DNA from: Chitinophagaceae bacterium
GTDB taxonomy: Bacteria > Bacteroidota > Bacteroidia > Chitinophagales > Chitinophagaceae
Length of the DNA: 64,000 nt
Direction: 5' to 3'
NCBI GenBank assembly: GCA_019638615.1
Contig: JAHBTL010000004.1
Span: 1-64,000, forward strand
In this document: one piece after another, positions 1 to 8,187 of the stretch
Position numbering within the stretch: the first letter of the stretch is position 1
Layout of the letters: every line of letters begins with the position of its first letter
Translations under genes and position numbers: made by a program
The notes under the pieces: model-generated
Told to the model about the DNA's origin: nothing
The model's input: only the letters and a program-made list of their open reading frames with translations
The model's database searches: none

Positions 1-15
1 TAAAGCAAATGAATG

Positions 16-41
16 CCCCGCTAAGGCGGGGTATTTTTGTT
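16..41 (+). terminator. intrinsic terminator of an upstream gene
   Basis: A perfect 6-bp GC stem (ccccgc at 16-21, gcgggg at 26-31) with a 4-base loop is followed directly by a T-rich tract (tatttttgttt). This is the classic Rho-independent layout on the plus strand, so it probably ends a gene lying left of the window. Confidence 0.7.
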
Positions 42-161
42 TGCAGCGTTGCCAAACCTGTTTGAGCAAAAGCTGAAAACAAAAATAACAAGTGAGCGAA
101 GCGAGCAGCATTTATTTGCTTTGAAGCCTTCCCAATTGGGATCAGTGCAATTAACTTTGCT

Positions 162-266
162 ATGCGAAGCGTCCTTCGCTTCGCATCACTGTATTATCGC
201 CTCTGGCGATTGCAATCGTAGCCGGAGGCTACATTATGTACGTGTGAAGTGAAAGACGCTTCACAC
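162..266. repeat. cluster of four short perfect hairpins
   Basis: Four inverted repeats follow one another: 162-170/178-186 (9-bp stem atgcgaagc), 196-201/205-210 (atcgcc/ggcgat), 218-223/227-232 (gtagcc/ggctac) and 242-249/259-266 (gtgtgaag/cttcacac). No credible gene covers them; the 71-codon frame at 37-252 has no family resemblance. Such stacked stems in non-coding DNA suggest a mobile palindromic repeat or a structured RNA. The rest of 42-527 contains only the repeats listed next. Confidence 0.5.
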
Positions 267-306
267 AGCGGGATTCATACCCTGCGACAAATTAACTACC
301 GCTAAG

Positions 307-355
307 GTGGTTTTCTGCTATGCTGGCAGATGAATAAAACATCAACTGTATATCG
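307..355 (+). repeat. intergenic repeat A, copy 1
   Basis: This stretch matches 1920-1969 closely: both carry gtggttttctg, ctatgctg, gaataaa, catcaactg and atatcg in the same order with only scattered changes. Copy 1 stands before the first small gene, copy 2 before the DUF1810 gene. No open frame is shared, so the similarity is at DNA level. Confidence 0.6.
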
Positions 356-432
356 CTATTCAGCTTCAGTTCCGACTGAATGTTTGCTGCTCATCAAAAG
401 AATATATCTTTAACAACATTAACAATATTGGG

Positions 433-496
433 CTTCGGTCCCGGGCTAGACGGATCACAGAATACAAGCACAGCAGAAAGCCCCGTACCGTTAGGC
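433..496 (+). repeat. intergenic repeat B, copy 1
   Basis: It aligns with 1232-1292. Shared blocks are cttcggt, gacg-atcac-gaat and an exact 17-base block agcacagcagaaagccc, and both end in a cgtt followed by purines and a final C (gttaggc here, gttgaac in copy 2). In each case a small gene starts about 30 bases later. The ends resemble an integron attC core (GTTRRRY), but no complementary left core is visible. Confidence 0.55.
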
Positions 497-527
497 GTCA
501 TGTAACAGATTCAACAAACTTCAAAAT

Positions 528-1091
528 ATGTGTGAAATAAATTGGGACATAACAATAAAAGCCGCAACCTTAATTGTTGTGACAATTGGAGGCATAGTGG
601 GTATTGTACAATACCTCAGGTCGCAGAAATGGAAAAAAGCAGAATTCCTGGCTCAGAAACACAAAGAGTTTGCAGAAAATTTATATGTTCAAAAAGCCAT
701 GAGAATGCTTGATGGCTTTGCAATGTATTTACCTGTTGACAAAAATGAATATGACGGAGTCCATGAATATATTGACTTTAAACCTCCTTTGCTTACAACT
801 GCTTTGACACCCATCACTGACGAAAACCTGAGACCAAAAGACCAGATACACATTCGACTTTGCATCGACAAATTTTTATTTCGTTTTGGGAACTTTCAAA
901 ACTACCTTGACAATAAAATAGTAAATCAAAAACAAGTTGAAAACATGCTTGGTTATTGGATAAAGGCAATTGGCGATAAAAGTGATAAAATAATTAGTCC
1001 ACACACAAAAGCTTTATTACATAATTATATCAAAGAATACAACTATAATTCTGCTAAGAAACTTCTTGCGACTTTTAAATACAATATTTGA
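528..1091 (+). CDS. hypothetical membrane-anchored protein
   Basis: A 187-residue protein with one hydrophobic segment at about residues 8-29, followed by a basic stretch (around 30-37) and a soluble, mostly helical C-terminal part. This is the topology of a single-pass protein with the N terminus outside and the bulk in the cytoplasm. I do not recognise a family. The ATG at 528 comes 31 bases after repeat B copy 1, and no other start gives the membrane segment. It is low in GC compared with the PUL genes to the right (many AAA, ATA, TTA codons), which hints at a different origin. Its neighbours are unrelated small genes, so context gives no function. Confidence 0.6.
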   Translation: MCEINWDITIKAATLIVVTIGGIVGIVQYLRSQKWKKAEFLAQKHKEFAENLYVQKAMRMLDGFAMYLPVDKNEYDGVHEYIDFKPPLLTTALTPITDENLRPKDQIHIRLCIDKFLFRFGNFQNYLDNKIVNQKQVENMLGYWIKAIGDKSDKIISPHTKALLHNYIKEYNYNSAKKLLATFKYNI

Positions 1092-1231
1092 CAAAGGGTA
1101 TCCTAGAATACGGGAGAGCGTATTTGTATTTTACTACCAGCACCAAGGCAAAGTGTATAACTATTCAATTTAAAAGCGAAATCCCTGGCCAAGCTATAGA
1201 ACATAACATCATCTTCATTAACTTTACTCAT

Positions 1232-1292
1232 CTTCGGTTTGGGTTGACGAATCACGGAATGTCAGCACAGCAGAAAGCCCTGTTCGTTGAAC
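1232..1292 (+). repeat. intergenic repeat B, copy 2
   Basis: Second copy of the repeat at 433-496, lying between the membrane-protein gene and the lipoprotein gene. It shares the exact block agcacagcagaaagccc and ends in gttgaac, 31 bases before the next start codon. The 75-codon frame at 1088-1315 runs through it but has no start context or family resemblance and is not called. Confidence 0.55.
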
Positions 1293-1323
1293 CAATGCAA
1301 CCGCAGGCATTCTAAACTTAACA

Positions 1324-1857
1324 ATGAAAACTATCTTAATTTTACTCCTTCTTTTTTTAGCTTCTTGTGTGAAGTATCATATTACGAGTGACGAAGGAGT
1401 GCGAGTTAACAATCCCAAAGTCTTTAAGTATAATAAAACCCGTTTCACTAAGCTGGATAAAGGACTTATTGACATCAACGCAATTTACTATAAGGACTCC
1501 GCCTATGACAAGTGGAGTAATCCCAAATGGAGAACCTATTCAAAAGAGTTTGTAAGATTTTTTAATACTGGACAGGTGTTATTTGTTAGTTGTGATAGCT
1601 TTCCAACGATTGACAAAATAAACAACCCGAATGTTGGGCTGCCAGGTTATTTCATAGTTATAGGAACAAAAATAAAGGTTGATATGTTTCAAGACCTAAA
1701 TGGAGGGCAAACAGGAAAATATTATGGAAGGATTCAACCAAATGGCGACATTATTTTTTATGAGCAGAGACTTATTTCAGCTCTTTTTCTATGCTTGAAA
1801 GAGCAGAAGGCAATGATAGATTCTCAATATGGAGAAAAATTAAAGTTGATAGTTTGA
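1324..1857 (+). CDS. hypothetical lipoprotein
   Basis: A 177-residue protein with a short lipoprotein signal: charged MKT, hydrophobic ILILLLLFL, then the lipobox ASC with Cys15 as the likely lipidation site. The mature part has no motif I recognise. It should be exported and anchored in the outer or inner membrane. It is AT-rich like the gene before it and stands alone between repeats B and A. Function unknown. Confidence 0.65.
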   Translation: MKTILILLLLFLASCVKYHITSDEGVRVNNPKVFKYNKTRFTKLDKGLIDINAIYYKDSAYDKWSNPKWRTYSKEFVRFFNTGQVLFVSCDSFPTIDKINNPNVGLPGYFIVIGTKIKVDMFQDLNGGQTGKYYGRIQPNGDIIFYEQRLISALFLCLKEQKAMIDSQYGEKLKLIV

Positions 1858-1919
1858 AAAGCTATAAACCGAATTGGTGATATAGCCAGGTACTTCATAC
1901 AAAGCCCAGTCACCAACAT

Positions 1920-1969
1920 GTGGTTTTCTGGCTATGCTGCCTGAAGAATAAATCATCAACTGCATATCG
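1920..1969 (+). repeat. intergenic repeat A, copy 2
   Basis: Diverged copy of 307-355, ending 19 bases before the DUF1810 start codon. It decides that gene's start: a longer in-frame reading from 1920 would put repeat DNA into the protein. Confidence 0.6.
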
Positions 1970-1988
1970 TTCGCTAACTCATTTTAAA

Positions 1989-2414
1989 ATGACAGATCAA
2001 AATAATTTAACGAGATTCCTGGAAGCCCGGGAACATGATTTTGACGCGGCATTGCAGGAAATTAAGAACGGCAGAAAAACCGGGCATTGGATGTGGTATA
2101 TCTTTCCTCAAATCAGCGGTTTGGGAAATAGCGAGACAAGCAGGTTGTATGCCATCAAAGACATGATTGAGGCAAAGCAGTATTTGGGTCATCCCGTTTT
2201 AGGGCCGAGACTGGTTGAAATCACTTCCGAATTATTAAATCTTGAGACCAATGATCCTGCTGCTATTTTCGGTGACATTGATAGTTTGAAACTAAAATCC
2301 TCCATGACATTGTTTTCACTATTAGAAGACGCCAGCCCGGTATTTCAAAAAGTTTTGGATAAATATTTTGGTGGCAAAAAAGATACAAACACAATTCGAA
2401 TAGTGAAGCGTTGA
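1989..2414 (+). CDS. DUF1810 family protein
   Basis: A 141-residue protein of the DUF1810 family (COG5579). Family hallmarks seen are the N-terminal RFLEAREHDFDAALQEI block, the GHWMWYIFPQ motif near residues 33-43, the LG-S-TSRLYAI block and the C-terminal YFGGKKDTNT motif. Family members are about 140 residues, so the gene is complete. Biochemical function is not established; the proteins are cytosolic and often found in accessory regions. The ATG at 1989 was chosen because the reading upstream of it lies in repeat A. Confidence 0.85.
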   Translation: MTDQNNLTRFLEAREHDFDAALQEIKNGRKTGHWMWYIFPQISGLGNSETSRLYAIKDMIEAKQYLGHPVLGPRLVEITSELLNLETNDPAAIFGDIDSLKLKSSMTLFSLLEDASPVFQKVLDKYFGGKKDTNTIRIVKR

Positions 2415-2667
2415 TCAGGTATGGATGGTATTATTTAGTACAAAGTCCCAGGGTTCGCGTAAATCAGACGTTCCTTTCAAGATGGAAAAACATTATTTTT
2501 GGACAACGGAAATAAAGCGTTCCGACAGATTGTTTAAAGCCACAAAAGGTAATTTTTTTATCCCTTTGCAGCTTTTTCCGCAATTGTACTTGTCTTAATC
2601 AGTCGGGGTCATTAAGTACTTTTTCCTGAAATTAATTTATGTTTACACGGCGTCTTAATCCGAATTA

Positions 2668-3258
2668 TTGTCAAACAACGTTTTATCATACAGGGAAGAT
2701 GAATTGATCCGCCGTTTCCGGGCAGGAGAGGAGGAGGCTTTTACTTTTGTGTATGACCAGTTCTATTTCCTTATTTATCAATACTGCCTTCGCTGGCTGC
2801 AAAGCAAACAGGATGCGGAAGACGTTGTTGCCGATACTTTTCTAAAGTTGCACCAGCGCTGCGAGCAATTTGAGAGCACTGAACACGTCATCGGCTTTCT
2901 CAAAACTACGTCCCGGAACGCCTGTCTCAACCACCTGAGGCACCTGCGGATTAAAACAGATAAGCAGGAAACCCTGCTGCAACGGCTTTCCCGGCAGGAA
3001 GCCCCTGATTTTGAATGGACAGAAGTGCAGGAAGTATTATTGAACCTGGTGTACGCAGAGGTAGAAAAACTGCCCGGTAAAATGAAAGAAATATTCCTGC
3101 TTTCCTACCGCGACGGTCTTAAACCTGCAGAAATTGCCAAACGTCTCAACCTGAAAGTTCGCACGGTCAGCAATCAAAAGACCAATGCCATCCATATTTT
3201 GCGGGCTGCTATGCCGGAATATCCTCTTTTCCTCGCTCTTCTTCTTTTGCTGGATTAA
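2668..3258 (+). CDS. ECF-type RNA polymerase sigma factor (PUL 1)
   Basis: A 196-residue extracytoplasmic-function sigma-70 factor. Region 2 lies at about residues 12-75 (RRFRAGEEEAFTFVYDQF, then DAEDVVADTFLKLHQR) and region 4 at about 130-182 (LPGKMKEIFLLSY, then helix-turn-helix AEIAKRLNLKVRTVSNQKT). The frame opens with TTG at 2668; no in-frame ATG lies near, and the usual family start falls here, so the start is plausible but not certain. The next gene is the cognate FecR anti-sigma factor and then a SusC with an STN domain, the standard transenvelope signalling set: glycan import by SusC releases this factor, which switches on the locus. Confidence 0.88.
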   Translation: MSNNVLSYREDELIRRFRAGEEEAFTFVYDQFYFLIYQYCLRWLQSKQDAEDVVADTFLKLHQRCEQFESTEHVIGFLKTTSRNACLNHLRHLRIKTDKQETLLQRLSRQEAPDFEWTEVQEVLLNLVYAEVEKLPGKMKEIFLLSYRDGLKPAEIAKRLNLKVRTVSNQKTNAIHILRAAMPEYPLFLALLLLLD

Positions 3259-3386
3259 CAGCCTGGCCACTTTTATTGCTCCTGCATATACTTCTTTTAA
3301 AATTTATGTGATTTTTTCTGGTCAGTTTTCCGGGTTAAGTGTATAATTATTAAAAGGGGACTAAATATCTTCCTCAAAACACAGCC

Positions 3387-4607
3387 ATGACTGATAAAAA
3401 TACAATAGGGCTTCTGCTTTACAAGCATTTGCAGGGAACATTGACTGATGAGGAAGCACAACTCCTGGAAGAATGGCGACGAGCTTCGGAAGATAATGCA
3501 CTTTTAATGGAAGAAATTGATAATGAGGAAATGCTTACCAAACGACTGGAACAGTTTCACCCGGATAATAAAAAAGCCGTGCGTGACAAGATATTGCAGC
3601 GCATTCTGGCTGCAAGGCATGAGCATCCGGCTGTCCGCCGTCTCCCTTCGCTGCGGTGGGTTGCCGCGGCTTCCATTGTTTTGGCATTGGTCGCCGGGAC
3701 TTATTTCTGGTGGCAGCCGGATGGAAAAGCCCGGCAGGCAGAAACAGTTTCCACTCTTGAGGACGTAGAAGCTCCTCAATTTGTCAGGGCCGTTATCACC
3801 CTGGCTGATGGTAGCACGGTTTCGCTGGACAGTGTGGCAAACGGGTCAGTTGCCGTGCAGGGTAATATAAATATCGTGAAAGATGCTGACGGAAAACTCA
3901 GCTATCAGCCCTCTGCTTCTGCTAAGGGAAAGGAACAGGAGGAGATATACAACACTTTACATAATCCGCGGGGAAGCAAAGTGATTGATATAGCGTTGGC
4001 TGACGGGTCTCGTGTTTGGCTGAATGTTGGAAGCTCGCTGACCTACCCGGTCGCTTTTGTTGGCAAAGAAAGAAAAGTATCTATAACAGGAGAAGCATAC
4101 TTCGAAGTTGCCCGCAATGCAACAAAACCCTTTATTGTTGACAGGGGCGAAATGAGTGTGCAGGTATTAGGCACTCATTTTAACGTGAATGCCTACGAGG
4201 ATGAAGCTGATATCAGGGTCACCTTGCTGGAGGGGTCAGTGAAGATTTCAGACACCAGGAATGCAGCATCAGGTATAATAAAGCCTGGTGAGCAAGCTGT
4301 TTTTTCACAGGCGAAAGACGGCGAACAGATAAGAGTGACGGACGATGTGAACGTAGAAGAAGTTATTGCATGGACCAACGGAATGTTCCACTTTGCGGGT
4401 GCGTCGGTAGCGTATATTATGCGCCAGATACAACGCTGGTATGATGTGGAAGTTGAATACATGGGCGACGTCTCCTCGGTGAATTTGTCGGGCATCGTTT
4501 CCCGGAAGAAAAATATAACCAATTTACTGGGAGCGCTGGAAGCTACCGGGAAGATAGTATTTAAGCTGGAAGGCAGAAAAGTGATCGTGCTGCCAGGTAA
4601 GTATTAA
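3387..4607 (+). CDS. FecR-family anti-sigma factor (PUL 1)
   Basis: A 406-residue single-pass inner-membrane protein. The cytoplasmic N-terminal part (1-87) would hold the sigma factor; a membrane segment lies at about 88-108 (WVAAASIVLALVAG); the periplasmic part has the FecR domain at about 188-290 (GSKVIDIALADGSRVWLN, GEAYFEVA, VQVLGTHFNVNAY) and a C-terminal DUF4974 secretin/TonB-like domain at about 330-400. It transmits the signal from the STN domain of the SusC encoded downstream to the ECF factor encoded upstream (128-base gap). Confidence 0.92.
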   Translation: MTDKNTIGLLLYKHLQGTLTDEEAQLLEEWRRASEDNALLMEEIDNEEMLTKRLEQFHPDNKKAVRDKILQRILAARHEHPAVRRLPSLRWVAAASIVLALVAGTYFWWQPDGKARQAETVSTLEDVEAPQFVRAVITLADGSTVSLDSVANGSVAVQGNINIVKDADGKLSYQPSASAKGKEQEEIYNTLHNPRGSKVIDIALADGSRVWLNVGSSLTYPVAFVGKERKVSITGEAYFEVARNATKPFIVDRGEMSVQVLGTHFNVNAYEDEADIRVTLLEGSVKISDTRNAASGIIKPGEQAVFSQAKDGEQIRVTDDVNVEEVIAWTNGMFHFAGASVAYIMRQIQRWYDVEVEYMGDVSSVNLSGIVSRKKNITNLLGALEATGKIVFKLEGRKVIVLPGKY

Positions 4608-4649
4608 TCAAAAAAATATTGTAAACGAAAATTGAAACTATGAGAAAAT

Positions 4650-4692
4650 AAAAAAAACAAAAAAACCAGGAGTGAGTGTGAGTCACTCCCGG
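4650..4692 (-). terminator. minus-strand intrinsic terminator between fecR and susC
   Basis: Read on the minus strand, a 10-bp stem with one G-U pair (plus positions 4683-4692 with 4666-4675) and a 7-base loop is followed by T7-G-T8. No minus-strand gene ends here, so it fits a short antisense RNA starting opposite the susC leader or first codons. On the plus strand it has no T-tract. Confidence 0.6.
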
Positions 4693-4761
4693 TTAACATT
4701 TCGGTGTACAACCTGAAACGAGTATTACATTCCATTTCTGTAACCAAAACTTTTTAAAGGT

Positions 4762-7700
4762 ATGAATTTTGGCATTCCCGGCAAAGCCATGCACAGGCTT
4801 TTGCCATCAAAACTACTGTTAATTATGAAGATGTGTACGATCCTCCTGTTAACGACTGCATTGCATGTAAGTGCGCGTACATATTCCCAAAAAGTGACCA
4901 TCTCAGGGAAAAAAATAACGATTGAGCGTGCCTTCAAAATCATTAACAAACAAACAGGTCTTGAGTTTATCTACGAGTACGGACTTTTTAAAAAAATGAA
5001 GCCCGTTGATATCAATGTACACGACAGCCCTGTAAGCGATGTAATCAACTTATTGCTGAAGGATGCGGGACGATCTTATACCATCCGTGACAATATAGTT
5101 GTTATCAGCAGCGAGAGAGTACTAGCTGGCCCGTTGAGCGGTACGTCTGAAAAAAAAGCTGACGACATGGTATTGATCAAAGGTACTGTGAAAGACGAGA
5201 AAAGCATGCCCCTGGTAGGTATCAGTGTTGTAATAACCGGTAAAAAGGGTGGAACTACTACCGATGAAAAAGGGGAGTTTTCCATTGACGTTGACCGGGG
5301 GGATGAGATCGTGTTGAGCGGGGTTGGCTATGTCACAAAAAAGATCAAAGTGGGCGCTGAAACCACCTTAACGATTACCATGGCGGCGACTGACAACCAG
5401 TTGGATGACGTTGTGGTTATCGGGTATTCCACCCAGCAACGCAAGCATGTTACCGGAGCTATCACTTCCGTGAAAATAGAAGGATCGCCCAAGGCAACGG
5501 TTCCGTTTGTAAACCCCCTGGAGGCTTTACAGGGAACCGCGGGGATCAATGTCGGACCTTCCGCCAGGGCTGGCGCCTCACCTTCCATTATGGTGCGCGG
5601 GCAAAATTCCATTACGGCCAATACCAGCCCGCTGATCGTGCTGGACGGCGTCATTTTTAACGGCAACCTGAATGAGATCAATATGAACGATGTGGCCAGC
5701 TTTGATGTGCTGAAAGACGCCAGCTCCGCCGCCATCTATGGTTCCCGGTCGGCAAACGGGGTAGTGATCATCACCACCAAACGGGGCAAAACGGATAAGC
5801 CGAAGATCAACCTGAGCAGCTATTACGGAGCCCAGTGGTGGACAAGAATGCCTACAATGAGGGGTCCTGAAGGATTCCTGGAGTTCAGGAAAAACAACCT
5901 GGGCGAAGTAGGAGTAGATACATCAGATATGACAAAAGTGCTGACGCCGATGGAATTGAAAGCCTATAACGAGGGCCATACCATGGACTGGCTGAAAGAT
6001 ATCACACAATATGCGCCTATTCAAAACTACGAATTAAGCGTTTCAGGACGTACCTCCAACCTGAATTACTACTTTTCTGCCGCTTTCCTGGACCAGAAAG
6101 GAGTGATATACAATGATAATTTTAAAAAACCTACCCTTACCCTGAAGCTGGAAAACAATATTACCAGTTGGCTCTCCTACGGGATCAACGGGTACTATTC
6201 AAGCCGTGATTATTCCGGTCTTTCCCCTGATCTGTATATGGCTACCTATATGTCTCCCTTTAGTTACAAATATGTGGAAGGAACCGATATATTACAACGC
6301 TTTCCTGCACTAACTACATCATTGTTCAGTCCATACTGGCGCAATCCTGCCGTTTCAGAGCTGGGTTATTACGACGATGACATGGAAAAATATTCCAGCA
6401 TACGCGGTACAGGGTTTTTGAATGTAAAGCTGCCCTTTATAAAAGGGCTGAACTACCGGTTTAACCTCACCGCCAGCAGAGCTACCACCGAGCTGGGGGC
6501 TTTCCATCACGAGTTTGGAGAAGTGAACACAAATGTGCCTGCAGAGCTCGCTAACCCGTCGCAATTTCTTGCCAGGGCATATGGTAGCAGGACAGGGTCG
6601 GCCACAAATTCATGGTTGTTTGATAACCTGCTGACCTATAACCGCTCCTTCGGCGATCACAGCGTGGATGCCTTGCTTGGGTATACCCGCGACCGTTCTC
6701 AGACTAATACGGAAAGTCTGAGCGGTTCCAATTTTGCAAACATAGGAACCTCTTCTATGGGATTCTATGGGTTGCAATATGCCGCCACCTATACCGTAAA
6801 TACAAACTATTCCATGTTTGCCAATGTGGGGTATATCGGCAGGTTAGGATACGGATATAAGGATAAGTATTTTGTAACCTTTAACTTCAGGCGCGATGGT
6901 TACTCTGCGTTCACTGAAGGAAACAAATTCGGCAATTTCCCCGGAGCGTCCATTGCATGGACGGTGAGTGAAGAAAACTTTTTGAGCAATACCAAGTGGA
7001 TTGATTTTTTAAAGCTCAGGCTTTCTTATGGTAAAACGGGCAACCAGGGCATCAGTCCCTATGCCACCCGTGCACAGATAGGAACCGGCTTTACCGTTTT
7101 TGGCAACACGTCCACGCAATATACTACGCCTGCAACACTGGGTAACAAAACACTCACCTGGGAAACCACTGCAGCGCTTAACCTGGGCATCAACTTTGCC
7201 GTGCTGAATAACAGGCTGAGTGGTTATGTGGATGTGTACAGGAGCAATACCCAGAACCAGTTGATCGCCCGCGTCATCCCGATCATGACCGGATATAATA
7301 CCGTAAATGCTAACCGTGGAGAGGTCGGCAATAAGGGCATTGAAATTGGATTGAACAGTGTAAATATTTCGTCCGCCCGCGGTTTTCGCTGGGAAACAGG
7401 AGTAAACTTCTGGCTGAACCGCAACAAGCTGCTGCATTTAAGCGGGCTTGACGGGAATGGTGACGGCCGTGAAGACGACGATATAGATAACAGGCTGTTC
7501 ATTGGTAAATCGTTGGGGGCTTATTACGACTATACCTTCGATGGTATTGTGCAGGCGGATGATATTGAGTATAAAAGCTCCACCGGCTTTATTAACGGAG
7601 ATGTCAAATTCAAGGATATTAGCGGGCCAGACGGGAAACCCGATGGGAAGATCACCACGCATGACCGGTCTATTGTCGGGTATTCCAAAGAAAATTTCAG

Positions 7701-8169
7701 CTTTAATATCTCCAATACTTTTTCCTACAAAAATTTCAGCTTATATTTTAGTTTCAATGCGATCATTGGTGGGGGTAAAAATAACTTCTTCCTCGGCAGC
7801 AATCCCAGGGGCTTGAATCCGGGCGCTCTTATGCCAACACTCACTAACTGGCTGGATCAGCCATACTGGACAGCCAACAACCCCAATAATGAACACCCCC
7901 GTGGCAGTTACACGAACCCTTATGGATACGGTTTCTACCAATCCCGGTCTTTTGGCAGGTTGCAAAACCTTTCCCTGAGCTACAATGTGCCTCAGCCGTT
8001 GATTGACAGGCTGAAGATCAGTAATCTCCGGCTATATGTCAGCGGTACCAACCTGTTCACCTTTGCCGGCTGGACGGGGCTGGATCCTGCCAATGCTGCA
8101 CAGATAGGAGTGGTGAGTTCCACACCTGTAATGAGGGCACTGACTTTTGGATTGAACGTAGGGTTTTAA
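4762..8169 (+). CDS. SusC/RagA TonB-linked outer-membrane transporter with STN domain (PUL 1)
   Basis: A 1135-residue outer-membrane transporter importing oligosaccharides with its SusD partner. In order: signal segment (about 17-40), STN domain that signals to FecR (about 47-120; the ITIERAFKIINKQTGLEF block), CarboxypepD_reg-like domain (about 140-215; GTVKDEKSMPLVGISV), the TonB-box-like DDVVVIGYST, plug with the NGVVIITTKRG block (about 225-345), then a large beta-barrel ending in an aromatic residue (NVGF). The STN domain matches the upstream sigma/FecR pair. The ATG at 4762 gives a long n-region; Met10 is an alternative start. SusD follows after 18 bases. Confidence 0.95.
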   Translation: MNFGIPGKAMHRLLPSKLLLIMKMCTILLLTTALHVSARTYSQKVTISGKKITIERAFKIINKQTGLEFIYEYGLFKKMKPVDINVHDSPVSDVINLLLKDAGRSYTIRDNIVVISSERVLAGPLSGTSEKKADDMVLIKGTVKDEKSMPLVGISVVITGKKGGTTTDEKGEFSIDVDRGDEIVLSGVGYVTKKIKVGAETTLTITMAATDNQLDDVVVIGYSTQQRKHVTGAITSVKIEGSPKATVPFVNPLEALQGTAGINVGPSARAGASPSIMVRGQNSITANTSPLIVLDGVIFNGNLNEINMNDVASFDVLKDASSAAIYGSRSANGVVIITTKRGKTDKPKINLSSYYGAQWWTRMPTMRGPEGFLEFRKNNLGEVGVDTSDMTKVLTPMELKAYNEGHTMDWLKDITQYAPIQNYELSVSGRTSNLNYYFSAAFLDQKGVIYNDNFKKPTLTLKLENNITSWLSYGINGYYSSRDYSGLSPDLYMATYMSPFSYKYVEGTDILQRFPALTTSLFSPYWRNPAVSELGYYDDDMEKYSSIRGTGFLNVKLPFIKGLNYRFNLTASRATTELGAFHHEFGEVNTNVPAELANPSQFLARAYGSRTGSATNSWLFDNLLTYNRSFGDHSVDALLGYTRDRSQTNTESLSGSNFANIGTSSMGFYGLQYAATYTVNTNYSMFANVGYIGRLGYGYKDKYFVTFNFRRDGYSAFTEGNKFGNFPGASIAWTVSEENFLSNTKWIDFLKLRLSYGKTGNQGISPYATRAQIGTGFTVFGNTSTQYTTPATLGNKTLTWETTAALNLGINFAVLNNRLSGYVDVYRSNTQNQLIARVIPIMTGYNTVNANRGEVGNKGIEIGLNSVNISSARGFRWETGVNFWLNRNKLLHLSGLDGNGDGREDDDIDNRLFIGKSLGAYYDYTFDGIVQADDIEYKSSTGFINGDVKFKDISGPDGKPDGKITTHDRSIVGYSKENFSFNISNTFSYKNFSLYFSFNAIIGGGKNNFFLGSNPRGLNPGALMPTLTNWLDQPYWTANNPNNEHPRGSYTNPYGYGFYQSRSFGRLQNLSLSYNVPQPLIDRLKISNLRLYVSGTNLFTFAGWTGLDPANAAQIGVVSSTPVMRALTFGLNVGF

Positions 8170-8187
8170 CGATTAAAACATATCACA

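Noticed and set aside
37..252. 71-codon plus-strand frame
   Set aside because: It runs through the hairpin cluster, has no family resemblance and looks like translated repeat DNA.
433..1292. Classical integron attC sites
   Set aside because: Right-hand GTTRRRY cores are present, but I could not find the matching RYYYAAC left cores within 150 bases, and no integrase is in view; kept only as a hypothesis.
1088..1315. 75-codon frame overlapping the end of the first small gene
   Set aside because: Starts with an alternative codon inside the previous gene and its last third is repeat B.
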